From Actinoallomurus soli (GTDB taxonomy: Bacteria > Actinomycetota > Actinomycetes > Streptosporangiales > Streptosporangiaceae): 64,000 nucleotides of DNA. The DNA lies in the NCBI RefSeq assembly GCF_024055715.1, contig NZ_JAMXMV010000003.1, positions 186,001-250,000 on the forward strand, read 5' to 3'. The position numbers and the translations under genes were made by a program. Below are positions 1 through 8,271 of this stretch, in pieces (position 1 is the stretch's first letter; the number at the start of each line of letters is the position of its first letter). Under the pieces are notes generated by a model. It ran no database searches. It was not told where the DNA came from and worked only from the letters and a program-made list of their open reading frames with translations.

Positions 1-915
1 ATGACCGGCACGGCCCTGCTCGCCCTGGTGGCAGCCGGCAGCGCGTTCGGCGCGCACCGGCTGACGCGCGCCCGTTGGACGTGGCGGACGCCTCGTACCG
101 CGATCCTTCTCTGGCAGGCCCTCGGCCTGGCCTGGGGCCTCGCCTCCATCGGCACGCTGCTCGGGTTCGGCGTGGCGCCGTATGGTCAGGGCGTCATCGG
201 CGGCGTCATCCGCTTCTTCGCCGACCCGCACGCCCTGTCGTCGATCCGCGTCGCCTCGGTCGCCGCCGGCCTCACCTTCATGCTGATGCTGATCGTCATG
301 CTGCTGGTCGCGATCGCCGGCGTCGTCCGCGCCCGGCGGCGGCACCGCGCCCTGCTCGCGCTGGTGGCGCACGGCGACCCGGAGATCCCCGGCACGCTCG
401 TCCTCGACCACCCGGCGGCCGCCGCGTACTGCGTCCCCGGCGTCCGTTCGCCCAAGGTCGTGGTCAGCGCCGGCACGCTGGAGCTCCTCGGCCCGCCCGA
501 GCTGGCGGCCGTGCTCGACCACGAACGCGCCCACGTCCGCGAACGCCACGACCTGGTGCTGCTGCCCTTCACCTCGCTGCGCCGGGTCTTCCCGCAGGCC
601 GGCATCATCAGCCGCACCCTCGACGCGGTCGAGCTGCTCGTCGAGATGGCCGCCGACGACCGCGCCCGCCGCCACCGCCCCGCCAAGGAGCTGGCCACCG
701 CGCTGCTGCGCTTCGCCGCCGCCCGACCGGCCCCGACGCCGGCCGGCACCCTCGGCGTCGCCGGGGTGGCCGCCGAGGAGAGCAGCCCGATCCTGGTCCG
801 CGTCCGGCGGCTGCTGTCCCCCGCGCCGCTGCCGCGCCCGCTCCGCGGCGCGATGCTCGCCGCCGCCACCCTGGTCGCCGTCCTCCCCCTGGTCCTGTAC
901 GCCATCCCCGCCTGA
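1..915 (+). CDS. M56 family (BlaR1-type) membrane zinc metallopeptidase
   Basis: A 304-residue membrane protein with hydrophobic segments near residues 1-18, 34-60, 85-110 and the C-terminus. The zinc motif HERAH at residues 174-178 (H174, E175, H178) sits in the sequence LDHERAHVRERHD, typical of the M56 family of antirepressor or regulatory peptidases that act at the cytoplasmic membrane. Members usually lie next to a BlaI/CopY-type repressor, which would be upstream and outside this window. The ATG at base 1 fits the usual N-terminus of the family, but an upstream start cannot be excluded because the sequence begins here. The substrate cannot be predicted. Confidence 0.85.
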   Translation: MTGTALLALVAAGSAFGAHRLTRARWTWRTPRTAILLWQALGLAWGLASIGTLLGFGVAPYGQGVIGGVIRFFADPHALSSIRVASVAAGLTFMLMLIVMLLVAIAGVVRARRRHRALLALVAHGDPEIPGTLVLDHPAAAAYCVPGVRSPKVVVSAGTLELLGPPELAAVLDHERAHVRERHDLVLLPFTSLRRVFPQAGIISRTLDAVELLVEMAADDRARRHRPAKELATALLRFAAARPAPTPAGTLGVAGVAAEESSPILVRVRRLLSPAPLPRPLRGAMLAAATLVAVLPLVLYAIPA

Positions 916-1037
916 CGCCGGCCATTCCGCGATCCGGCGCAGTTCATCAGGACCGCGCCGCCGATCCGGCCGGGGCAGCGCGGCCCGCTCGGTCCCGCCC
1001 GGTCGGGGAGCGGAACCGGTGCCGTTCACAGGGCTCG

Positions 1038-1535
1038 TTACGGGGCGTTGAACCACTGCGGGGTGTCGAGGCGGAACACGTCGGGTGGCGTGACCTTGCG
1101 CAGGTCCTCCACCATGGCCCGCAGCCGATCCTCGCCGATCACACCGGCCCACTGGTCGCGCAGGTGCTCGAAGATTCGCTCCGACCGCTCGAGCGCGTCG
1201 TAGGCGTGCGGGGTCAGCGTGTACGTCTTACGGCGCGCATCGCTGGGATCGTGCCCGGGCCGCAGGTAGCCGAGACCCTCCAGCATGTCGATGGTCTTGC
1301 CCGCCGCCTGCTTGGAGACGCCCAGCGCCCGGCCCAGGTCGGCGGCCGTGGTCCCGTACGGGCCGCCGGCTCGCATGATGGCCTGGAAGACGAACCCGTG
1401 CATGGGCCGCATCTGCGGATGGCCCTGTCTGGCGAGCTCCTCGTGCAGCTCGTCGATGAGCACCCGAAACGCCAGCAGCAGCCGCAGCGGCAGTTCGAAG
1501 CCCTGGAGATCGCTTGACAAGATGGACAACCTCAT
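1038..1535 (-). CDS. MarR family winged-helix transcriptional regulator
   Basis: A compact regulator with a MarR fold: the recognition-helix region includes TAADLGRALGVSKQAAGKTI, followed by a wing with the DPSDARRKTYTLT stretch usual in MarR proteins. I take the ATG at 1535 as the start; an upstream TTG at 1550 and a downstream TTG at residue 6 are alternatives, and no strong ribosome site favours any. It is divergent from the cupin gene at 1580, and a perfect inverted repeat sits between them, so autoregulation and control of the cupin gene are likely. The ligand is unknown. Confidence 0.85.
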   Translation of the reverse strand: MRLSILSSDLQGFELPLRLLLAFRVLIDELHEELARQGHPQMRPMHGFVFQAIMRAGGPYGTTAADLGRALGVSKQAAGKTIDMLEGLGYLRPGHDPSDARRKTYTLTPHAYDALERSERIFEHLRDQWAGVIGEDRLRAMVEDLRKVTPPDVFRLDTPQWFNAP

Positions 1536-1542
1536 TAACCAT

Positions 1543-1563
1543 ATAGACAACGCTCTTGTCTAT
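1543..1563. promoter_or_regulatory. Inverted repeat, likely MarR operator
   Basis: Two 8-base arms ATAGACAA and TTGTCTAT flank a 5-base spacer (CGCTC). The site lies between the divergent MarR and cupin genes, directly upstream of the MarR start. A related half-site (TTGACAAGATGGACAA) lies at 1514-1529. Size and position fit a MarR dimer site. Confidence 0.65.
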
Positions 1564-1579
1564 TCTAGGGAAGTGAACC

Positions 1580-2062
1580 GTGGCGCTCGTCCGTCATACC
1601 GAAAGCCGCCGATCTGAGACCCCGAACGCCGTCATGACCACCCTCGCCTCACCGACCCTGGGCGGTACGCGATCCTCCATCTGGCGCACCGAGGTCAAGC
1701 CCGACGTGAAGGGCCCCGTCCACATCTTCGACGTCGAACAGATCTGGACCTTCCTTGAAGGGGAGGCGACCATCGAGCTCGATGGCGAAACCTCCACTGC
1801 GGGCCCCGGTGACACGGCCGTCCTGCCCGCCCACACCACCCGCCGGCTCACCGCCGGCCCCCAGGGCTACACCGCCATCGTCACGGCCCCCGCCGACGCC
1901 CGCGCCTGGACCCCCGGCGACACCGGCAACAAGATCACACCCCCTGGATCGCCTGACCGACAGCCCCGGAGATCACGGCCGGTGAAACATCGAGTTCGCG
2001 GGGCGGTTCTCCTCAGCGCCGAGGACTTCCCGTCGCGCACGGATCCGCCTCGGCGTCCGTGA
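1580..2062 (+). CDS. Cupin-domain protein with a probable frameshifted C-terminus
   Basis: Residues about 20-115 form a small single cupin domain: HIFDVEQIWTFLEGEATIEL then PGDTAVLPAHTTRRL. It starts at GTG 1580 with AGGGAAG six bases upstream. The last 45 residues after GNKITPP are Arg/Pro-rich and do not look like cupin. In the alternative frame, one extra C in the CCCCC run at about 1940-1944 would give an ending of PPWIA followed by a stop, which is how short actinobacterial cupins of this type commonly end. I infer a one-base deletion in the C run, or a sequencing error. It is probably controlled by the divergent MarR. Confidence 0.7.
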   Translation: MALVRHTESRRSETPNAVMTTLASPTLGGTRSSIWRTEVKPDVKGPVHIFDVEQIWTFLEGEATIELDGETSTAGPGDTAVLPAHTTRRLTAGPQGYTAIVTAPADARAWTPGDTGNKITPPGSPDRQPRRSRPVKHRVRGAVLLSAEDFPSRTDPPRRP

Positions 2063-2246
2063 CGGCCAGCGCCGCCTCCAGCCGATCGAGTACGGCCAGG
2101 CACTCGTCCCAGCCTGGGCCGGCAGCCAGATCACGTCGGCGGTCACATCGCCGGCCGCCGGCGAGCCATCGGCAACGCGAAGGTCCTGCAACACCGCGCC
2201 CTTCGCCTGTCGGCGAAACGCGGCACGGGTGATCCGGCTGCGGACT
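2063..2246. other. Intergenic stretch with no recognisable gene
   Basis: No convincing gene on either strand. One minus-strand frame reads protein-like for about 25 residues (WDECLAVLDRLEAALAVTDA) and then stops, which could be the remnant of a lost gene, but no family is recognised. Confidence 0.3.
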
Positions 2247-3704
2247 TCACGATCCCGGAGGGAAGACGCCCTGGCCCGGAGTGAGGATTCCGTCGGGGTC
2301 GTAGCGTTCACGGGCCGCCTTGAAGGCGGCCCATGCGGGGCCGTAGTGGGCTCGCCAATCCTCATGCGTGGTGGGTATGGAGCCGACCGGGTACTGGTAA
2401 CCCCCGACGGCTTGGGCGCGCAGGTAGAGGGAACGGTTGGTCTCCACCATGTCCTGCGGGTTCTCGGCTCCGGGTGAGGCGGTTCTGAGCAGCGTGAAGA
2501 GGAAGACCGTCTCCTCGTCGGGCAGGCGCAGCAAGGGCAGGTGCAGGCGGGCGCGGGGGAAGGGATAGAGCAGGACCACGCCGCTGGCGCCGACCTGGGT
2601 CTCGCTCAGGTCCTTGATGGCGGCCTCCACGAAGGCGTCGGTGCGGCTCGCGGGCAGGAACACGTTCCACCAGGGGTGCGGGCGGTACCACTCACCTGTG
2701 GACTCCAGATAGGCGACGCCAGCGGCGAGCCGGTTGAGGAAGTCGAAGTAGGACATGTCCTGGATCTGCCGGTCGCCGGGCTGGTCGCGCAGACCGGCGA
2801 GAAGCCTGGCGTCGTCGGGCGGGGTAGTGCCGTTGAAGAAGGCGACCGCTTCAAGCTGGTGGCTCCAGCCGGCGGAGCCGGTCGGCAGCCCGAGCTCTCC
2901 CTCCACGTAGGCGAAGCGGCCGTCGTTGACCACGCGCCGCTGGTCGGCGGTCAGCGCGGCGACGCTCGGGTAGGAGAGCAGGTAGTGGCGGACCGTCGCG
3001 GGGGCGGGCAGCAGGCGCAGGGTGGCCTTGGTGATGATGCCGCACTGTCCTCTTCCGGCCAGCGCCGCGCGGAAGAGGTCGGGGCGCAGCTGTGCGGAAC
3101 ACTTCCTCAGGCCGGCGTCCCCCGTGACGACCTCCAGCTCCACGACGCTGTCCACCTGGGCTCCGTGGTGGTGGGTCTGGCCGCCGAGACCGCCCACCGC
3201 GAGCGTGCCGCCGACCGAGAGCTCCAGGTAGTCGGTGAAGACCGGAGGGGTCAGGCCGTGTGCCAGGGTCGCCTGCGCCAAGCTGCTCCAGAGCGCGCCG
3301 GCCTCCACGACGGCCGTGTCCTCCCGCACCTCAACCGCGTTGAGCGGGGTCATGTCGATGATCAGACCGCCCGCGACCTGGCCCTGACCGAAGGTGGCGT
3401 GCCCCTGGCCGCGCGCAGCCACCTGCAGGCCGTGGGTGCGGCAGTACTTCATCATCAGCATGATGTCCGACACGGCGCCGGGCTCCAGCACGGCTCCGGG
3501 GGTCCGATGGACCAGGTGTCCGAAGTCGTCGGCCGCCCGGCCGCGCGAGGCGGGATCGGTCACCACCTTGCCCTTCAGCGGCGGCAGGTCGACCATCCCC
3601 TGAGATTGGGCGGCGTCGGTGACCCACGTGCGCGTGGACGGGTCTAAGCCGACCACGGCCGCCCCCGCCGTGAGGGACGCCTGTCTCCACGGATGCCACG
3701 TCAT
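2247..3704 (-). CDS. FAD-linked oxidoreductase, cytokinin dehydrogenase-like
   Basis: A 485-residue flavoenzyme of the VAO/PCMH fold. The N-terminal FAD-binding domain has the segment GQGHATFGQGQVAGGLIIDM with H102 at the position used for covalent flavin attachment, then GGTLAVGGLGGQTHHHG. The C-terminal half (HPWWNVFLPASR, VVLLYPFPRAR, EETVFLFTLLRTA) matches the cytokinin-binding domain of cytokinin dehydrogenases. Such enzymes oxidatively cleave isoprenoid side chains of N6-substituted adenines, though bacterial substrates vary. The start ATG at 3704 has GAAAGGA seven bases upstream; the open frame runs further upstream without a better start. A weak hydrophobic N-terminus might be an export signal. 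Confidence 0.82.
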   Translation of the reverse strand: MTWHPWRQASLTAGAAVVGLDPSTRTWVTDAAQSQGMVDLPPLKGKVVTDPASRGRAADDFGHLVHRTPGAVLEPGAVSDIMLMMKYCRTHGLQVAARGQGHATFGQGQVAGGLIIDMTPLNAVEVREDTAVVEAGALWSSLAQATLAHGLTPPVFTDYLELSVGGTLAVGGLGGQTHHHGAQVDSVVELEVVTGDAGLRKCSAQLRPDLFRAALAGRGQCGIITKATLRLLPAPATVRHYLLSYPSVAALTADQRRVVNDGRFAYVEGELGLPTGSAGWSHQLEAVAFFNGTTPPDDARLLAGLRDQPGDRQIQDMSYFDFLNRLAAGVAYLESTGEWYRPHPWWNVFLPASRTDAFVEAAIKDLSETQVGASGVVLLYPFPRARLHLPLLRLPDEETVFLFTLLRTASPGAENPQDMVETNRSLYLRAQAVGGYQYPVGSIPTTHEDWRAHYGPAWAAFKAARERYDPDGILTPGQGVFPPGS

Positions 3705-3804
3705 ACGCGATCCTTTCGCAGCGCGGTCACGTCGCGTCGATAATCGCCGCCGGCACCCGGCGACGCCACCCGCACGAGACCGGATGACAGCCACAAAAGG
3801 GTTA

Positions 3805-4245
3805 CTACGGCGCTTCGGACCTCGACGGGCGAGCTGCGGGGCAGGTGAGCATCGCCGGGGGAGGATGGCCCCCCTGCCAGACACCGTCACGGCTCAGTGC
3901 CTCGCACGCTTGAAGGCAGGTCATCCCCGGCGCGCGGTTGTTCTCCGGTGAGCGCGACCATTCGACGAAGCGGGCGCGGACCGGCGGCTCCAACCGTTCG
4001 GCCGTCAGCTCACCGGCCGCGCGGGCTTCGCCCAGTCCCTCGCCCAGCGCCAAGGTCATCTGCGTGTCGTCGGTGACGTACGCCCGCCCGGAGGACACGG
4101 GCAAGGGCATGGTCCGCCAGTGGCCGTACTTCGCGGCGATCTGCGCCATGTCGTTGAACTCCGTCGGGAAGCCCATGGCATCCCCGATCGCCAACCCCAG
4201 CAAAGCCCCGGTCGCCGCCCGCTTCACGCCGTCCCTCACCCTCAT
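3805..4245 (-). pseudogene. Truncated ADP-ribosylglycohydrolase (DraG-like), N-terminal third only
   Basis: Reads MRVRDGVKRAATGALLGLAI then GDAMGFPTEF and TDDTQMTLALGEGL, the metal-binding N-terminal motifs of ADP-ribosylglycohydrolases. Family members are about 300-350 residues. Here similarity stops after LQACEALSRDGVW, the last 25 residues are unrelated, and the later cysteine/DDTD metal motif is absent. Without that second motif the product is almost surely inactive. The lost 3' part is not found downstream, where the flavoprotein gene begins about 100 bases away. The 100 bases between them hold nothing else recognisable. Confidence 0.7.
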
Positions 4246-4375
4246 CGGTACCGGCGCACAAGCCTCGCCCACCGACGGGAAGGAGATCAACCGCGCCACC
4301 GCCCCCGACGCGGATTTGATCAGGGGCGATCTCTGGCAGCGGCTCGGGCTTTCCGTCCACCCCCGGGGGCGGCAT

Positions 4376-4447
4376 CCGAGCCACCTCGGCACAGTCGCAC
4401 TGGGTGGTGGTGCTCTCGTTACGACCGGACTTCTGCCAGGTACTCAT
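4376..4447 (-). pseudogene. DUF397 remnant (second copy)
   Basis: The first 24 codons read MSTWQKSGRNESTTTQCDCA then EVAR, nearly the same as the preceding DUF397 ORF and characteristic of the N-terminus of DUF397 proteins (W-x-KSS ... CVEVA). The frame continues but turns into a shadow of the ADP-ribosylglycohydrolase gene, and the usual VRDSK...W-x-xFL half is missing. It begins six bases after the first DUF397 ORF ends, so it looks like a degraded tandem duplicate. Confidence 0.5.
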
Positions 4448-4452
4448 CGGGC

Positions 4453-4563
4453 TTACCCGGCGAGGCTGCGCCTGTCATCCACCGAGCCGAGTCGCGCGAC
4501 CTCGACGCAATCAGACTGTGTGGTGGTGCTTTCGCTGCGACTCGACTTCCGCCAGATAATCAT
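4453..4563 (-). CDS. Short DUF397 family protein, C-terminally truncated
   Basis: A 36-residue ORF starting MIIWRKSSRSESTTTQSDCV then EVARLGSV. DUF397 proteins are usually 60-80 residues and continue with a conserved VxVRDSKDP...W-x-xF segment, which is absent, so this is a shortened member. Its ATG overlaps the stop codon of the upstream XRE gene (ATGA), the normal translational coupling of these pairs. In streptomycetes such small acidic proteins antagonise their partner XRE regulator; whether a half-length protein can do so is unknown. Confidence 0.6.
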   Translation of the reverse strand: MIIWRKSSRSESTTTQSDCVEVARLGSVDDRRSLAG

Positions 4564-5369
4564 GAGAATCGCTCCAACGCTTGTACGATCAGGTTGAACG
4601 AAGCGTCTTTCGGCAACGCGACATCGCCTATGAGATCGAACCATACGCGGTAGCGATTTGTCTCGGTTGCGTCCTGTATGAGCCGTCCGCCTCCGGGCGC
4701 ATACGTGTAAACCACATCCGCACCACCGGCGGTCATGATTTTGAAGGACCCGTCGCGGCCGGCATGAGCGCCGACGGACTGCGGCACCACCCGCACACTG
4801 ATGTGCGCGCGTTCGGGCAGCTTGATCAGGTGGGCGAGTTGATCCCGCATGATTGCGGTGGAGCCGACCGGTTGCGTGATCACGCGCTCGTCGATGATCG
4901 CCCACACGCGGGGTGGCGGGGTGCGATGAAGGCACTGTTGTCGCTCTACGCGAGCCTTGGCCCCAGCTTCCGCCCCCTCGGCCCCCGCTGCGTCGAACAT
5001 GGCGCGGGCGTAGCTTTCGGTCTGGAAGAGGCCAGGCATCCAGCCGAGATCCCAGCTACGAAGTTCGTCGGCGTCGGCCTCCAGTTCCAGATGGGTTGAG
5101 TACCAGGACACATCGTGTCCGCGCTTGGCGAATCTGACGAGGCGGCCGTAGAGGCCGCCGGTGCGCCAGGCGTCGTCGATCTTGACGGCGTGCTTCTCCT
5201 GGAGCTTCGTTGTGCCGTTTTCAACATAGGCGACCAGTGATCGATCCCGCCCGATGATGTCGCCGACGACGTTGAGGGATATGTCGCGCTCCTGGCGCTG
5301 CCTCCGGAGGTCGAAGGCGATTAAATCCCACAGATTCTTGTCCGGATCGAACCCGGCACGGTAGCGCAT
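4560..5369 (-). CDS. Scr1/WhiJ-type XRE regulator with DUF5753 sensor domain
   Basis: A 269-residue regulator. Residues 1-75 form an XRE helix-turn-helix (LRRQRQERDISLNVVGDIIG then RDRSLVAYVENG). From about residue 90 comes DUF5753, seen as LRSWDLGWMPGLFQTESYAR and the RVVPQSVGAH core. The start at ATG 5369 is preceded by GAGGAG with seven bases spacing. It is translationally coupled to a DUF397 gene and divergent from an ATPase-like gene, the classic whiJ/abaA-like arrangement of developmental switch clusters in actinomycetes. It probably binds the 5370-5472 intergenic region. Confidence 0.85.
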   Translation of the reverse strand: MRYRAGFDPDKNLWDLIAFDLRRQRQERDISLNVVGDIIGRDRSLVAYVENGTTKLQEKHAVKIDDAWRTGGLYGRLVRFAKRGHDVSWYSTHLELEADADELRSWDLGWMPGLFQTESYARAMFDAAGAEGAEAGAKARVERQQCLHRTPPPRVWAIIDERVITQPVGSTAIMRDQLAHLIKLPERAHISVRVVPQSVGAHAGRDGSFKIMTAGGADVVYTYAPGGGRLIQDATETNRYRVWFDLIGDVALPKDASFNLIVQALERFS

Positions 5370-5472
5370 TGTGACACTCCTCGTTGAATTTCGTGATCTC
5401 TCCTGGTCAAAGTAGCCACCCAAGGCGCATGCCGTCAGGCGATCACAGAAAGTGGCGCCAAGGGAGCGATCG

Positions 5473-5880
5473 GTGACGATGATGACCTTCGACATACCTC
5501 AGGCTGCGGGCAGCCCACAGATCGGCCGTCATGCGGCGCCGGCCGCTGATCCGCTCGGTGCCCTGGCCTCGGCTCCGGCGGTCGTCCGGCCGTCGTGGAT
5601 CGCGCTCAGCGTCAGCCGTACGTCGGTGGCGAAGGCCAGGCGGTTCGCCGCCGAGGTCATCCGGGACCACGTCACCGACCCCGACCCGCGCCCGCTCCAG
5701 GTGAATCCCGCGCCGACCAACGGCTGGGGCCTCGGGATCGTCGACACGTACGCTGTGGCGCGCTGGGTCACCTACACCGACACGGACAAGACGGTCCATG
5801 TCCTGATCACCGCTCCAGGTGTCACGTTGCTTCCGGGCGAGGTGGACATCCCAGAAGTCGGACCGCCGAGCAACGCGTGA
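5473..5880 (+). CDS. Internally deleted anti-sigma-type HATPase-like protein
   Basis: A 135-residue protein starting at GTG 5473 (AAGGGAG six bases upstream; ATG 5479 is an alternative). SVAKARRFAAEVIRDH resembles the first helix of RsbW/SpoIIAB-type ATPases, and NGWGLGIVDTYAVARWVTYT resembles their G2 box and final strands. The N-box and G1 (DxGxG) motifs expected between them are absent, so ATP binding is unlikely. Such HATPases are standard partners of Scr1/WhiJ-type XRE plus DUF397 genes, and this gene is divergent from exactly such a pair. Either a decayed ATPase or a small derived protein. Confidence 0.5.
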   Translation: MTMMTFDIPQAAGSPQIGRHAAPAADPLGALASAPAVVRPSWIALSVSRTSVAKARRFAAEVIRDHVTDPDPRPLQVNPAPTNGWGLGIVDTYAVARWVTYTDTDKTVHVLITAPGVTLLPGEVDIPEVGPPSNA

Positions 5881-5940
5881 CGCGACGTCTACAGCAGACC
5901 GGGTCGGGGCCGCGACGTGATTCCCTGGCGGGTACCGCGC

Positions 5941-8199
5941 TCAGACGTGTTCGAGGGTGCGGTGCTCGGTGGGGACCGGCGGTGCGGCGGGCCTGCGGCG
6001 GCCGGGGAACCACCAGTTGGCGTGGCCCAGGAGGCTCATCAGCGCGGGGACGAGGACCAGGCGGACGATGGTGGCGTCCACGGCGACGGCGGCGGCCAGG
6101 CCGAGGCCCATCATCTTGACCGTCGTGTCCGGCTGCGGCAGGAACGACAGGAAGACGCAGATCATGATGAGCGCCGCCGAGGTGATCAGCCGGGCCGTGG
6201 AGGCGATGCCGGTGACGACGCTGCCGTGCGGGTCGTTGGTACGGAGGTACTCCTCCCGGATCCGCGACAGCAGGAACACCTCGTAGTCCATGGACAGCCC
6301 GAACAGCAGCGCGAACATGAAGAGCGGCACGAACGACACGATCGGCACCGACCCGTCGAGGCCCAGCAGCTTGATGCCCCAGCCCCACTGGAAGACCGCG
6401 ACCACCACGCCGTACGCCGCGCCGATCGAGAGCATGTTCATGGCCGCGGCCTTGATCGGCACGATGATCGAGCGGAACGCGATGACGAGCAGCACGAGCG
6501 CGACCGTCACGACGGCGATGACGACGTACGGCATGCGCTGCTTGACGATCGTCGCGACGTCGATGATCGCCGGTGACTCCCCGCCGAGGTAGGCGCGGGC
6601 CCCGGGGTGCCGGGCGACGACCGGCGGGATCACCGACCTCCGCAGCCGGCTCACGAGGTCGGCGGTCGCGGCGGCCTGGGGCGGCGAGGTGGGCACGATC
6701 TTGACGGTCGCGCTGTCGCCGACGACCAGCGGCGCTTCGGCGGACGCGACGCCGGGGATCTTCTGGACGCTGCGCCGCAGGTCGTCGCCCAGGCGGCGGG
6801 CCTCCGGGTTGGGGGTGGGCCGGTCGTTCGGGCTGACCGCGAGCCGGCCGCCCGGCTCCTTCCGCAGGGCGGTCCACCCCTTGGCCTGCTTGGTGTTCTC
6901 CTTCGCCTGCGGCGGATCGGCCGGGGCGGGCACCGTGGCGACGACCACGAACGGGCTGTACCAGCCGGGGCCGAATTGCTCGGCCGTCACGTCGTACGCC
7001 CGGCGCGCGCTGTTGGAGTGCGGGAGGGTGCTGTCGGCCATGATGCCGAAGCGCAGGGTGAGCACCGGGAGGGCGAGGAAGAGCAGGACGAGCGTCGCCC
7101 CGATCGCGTACGGCCAGGCGTGCCGGTCGACGTGGCGGCCCCAGCGCTCCCAGCGCTCCGTCGAGCGGTCCGGCCGGATCCGGGGCAGCCTGTAGCGATC
7201 GATGTTCGTGCCGAGGGCGCCGAGCACGGCGGGCAGGAGGGTGAGCGCGGCGGCCACCATGAAGGCCACGGCGATGGCCGTGGCGAGACCGATGATGCCG
7301 ATGAACGTGATCCCGGAGAACCAGAGCCCGCAGATCGCGAACACCACCGTGCCGCCCGCGAACACGACCGCGTGCCCCGAGGTGGCCAGGGCCTTCCCCA
7401 CCGACTCCTGAACGCTCATGCCCTCGGCGAGCTGCTGCCGGTGGCGCGTGACCACGAAGAGGGCGTAGTCGATCCCCGCGCCGAGGCCGAGCATGGCCGC
7501 GACCATGGGGGCCGTCGGGTGCACCTGCCAGATCGACGCGCCGAAGTGGATGAGCGAGTACGCCACGACCATCGCGCACACGGACACGACGATCGGCACG
7601 CCGGCCGCGAGGAACGAGCCGAAGGCGAAGAGCAGCACCCCGAGGGCGAGCACGACGCCGACACCCTCCTTGGGGCCGGCCTTGGGCTGGTTGAGGATGG
7701 TCGTCACGATGCCGCCGAACTCGACGTCGACGCCGGCCTGCCGGGCCGGTTCGGTCGCCTCTTCCAGGGCATGGAGGTCGTCGATGGACAGGTCGCGGGC
7801 GGTGCCCTTGAAGTGGGCGACCGCGACGACGGCGTTCGCGCCCTTGGCGCCGCCGGTGTTCCCGTAGGGGTTCTCCGCCATCGCGACGCGCGGCAGCGCG
7901 CCCACCTGCTGGATGGCCTTGCCGACCTGCACGGCGACGCGCCAGTCGGACAGGGAGGCACCCTGCTGCGGGTGGAACACGATCGTGGCCGTCGGCCCGG
8001 TCAGGTCGGGGAAGTTCTTGCGGAGCAGGTCGATGGAGCGCTGGGTCTCGGTGCCGGGGAGCCGGTCCTGCTGGACGAAGGTGCCGCCCCTGACCACGCC
8101 GAGGATCCCGATGCCGACCGCGAGGACGAGCCAGACGAGCATCACCCACCGCGCGCGGCGGGCGCAGAACCGCCCAAGCCTCTCCAGAATCCCCGACAT
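5941..8199 (-). CDS. MMPL/RND family transporter
   Basis: A 752-residue integral membrane protein of the MMPL family: N-terminal transmembrane helix (RWVMLVWLVLAVGIGILGVV), a periplasmic-type loop, five or six clustered helices including the signature GLGAGIDYALFVVTRHR, a second large loop, and a mirrored set with FGLSMDYEVFLLSRIREEYL. These proteins use the proton gradient to export lipids, drugs or siderophores. The start ATG at 8199 is divergent from a TetR gene at 8272, which probably represses it. Confidence 0.9.
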   Translation of the reverse strand: MSGILERLGRFCARRARWVMLVWLVLAVGIGILGVVRGGTFVQQDRLPGTETQRSIDLLRKNFPDLTGPTATIVFHPQQGASLSDWRVAVQVGKAIQQVGALPRVAMAENPYGNTGGAKGANAVVAVAHFKGTARDLSIDDLHALEEATEPARQAGVDVEFGGIVTTILNQPKAGPKEGVGVVLALGVLLFAFGSFLAAGVPIVVSVCAMVVAYSLIHFGASIWQVHPTAPMVAAMLGLGAGIDYALFVVTRHRQQLAEGMSVQESVGKALATSGHAVVFAGGTVVFAICGLWFSGITFIGIIGLATAIAVAFMVAAALTLLPAVLGALGTNIDRYRLPRIRPDRSTERWERWGRHVDRHAWPYAIGATLVLLFLALPVLTLRFGIMADSTLPHSNSARRAYDVTAEQFGPGWYSPFVVVATVPAPADPPQAKENTKQAKGWTALRKEPGGRLAVSPNDRPTPNPEARRLGDDLRRSVQKIPGVASAEAPLVVGDSATVKIVPTSPPQAAATADLVSRLRRSVIPPVVARHPGARAYLGGESPAIIDVATIVKQRMPYVVIAVVTVALVLLVIAFRSIIVPIKAAAMNMLSIGAAYGVVVAVFQWGWGIKLLGLDGSVPIVSFVPLFMFALLFGLSMDYEVFLLSRIREEYLRTNDPHGSVVTGIASTARLITSAALIMICVFLSFLPQPDTTVKMMGLGLAAAVAVDATIVRLVLVPALMSLLGHANWWFPGRRRPAAPPVPTEHRTLEHV

Positions 8200-8228
8200 A
8201 GTCACAGAACAGCACGGCCCACGCAAAA

Positions 8229-8243
8229 TTGCAACGCGTGCAA
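8229..8243. promoter_or_regulatory. Inverted repeat between MMPL and TetR genes
   Basis: TTGCA-ACGCG-TGCAA, five-base arms, lies in the 72-base gap between the divergent MMPL transporter and TetR genes, with TATATT at 8258-8263 as a possible -10 for the tetR promoter. Position fits a TetR operator; the arms are short, so confidence is modest. Confidence 0.4.
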
Positions 8244-8271
8244 GTTCGCACTGAGTGTATATTCTGGTGAG

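Noticed and set aside
1973-2365. 130-codon minus-strand ORF between the cupin and flavoprotein genes
   Set aside because: Overlaps the 3' ends of both neighbours and has no recognisable domain; only a short stretch in another frame looks protein-like.
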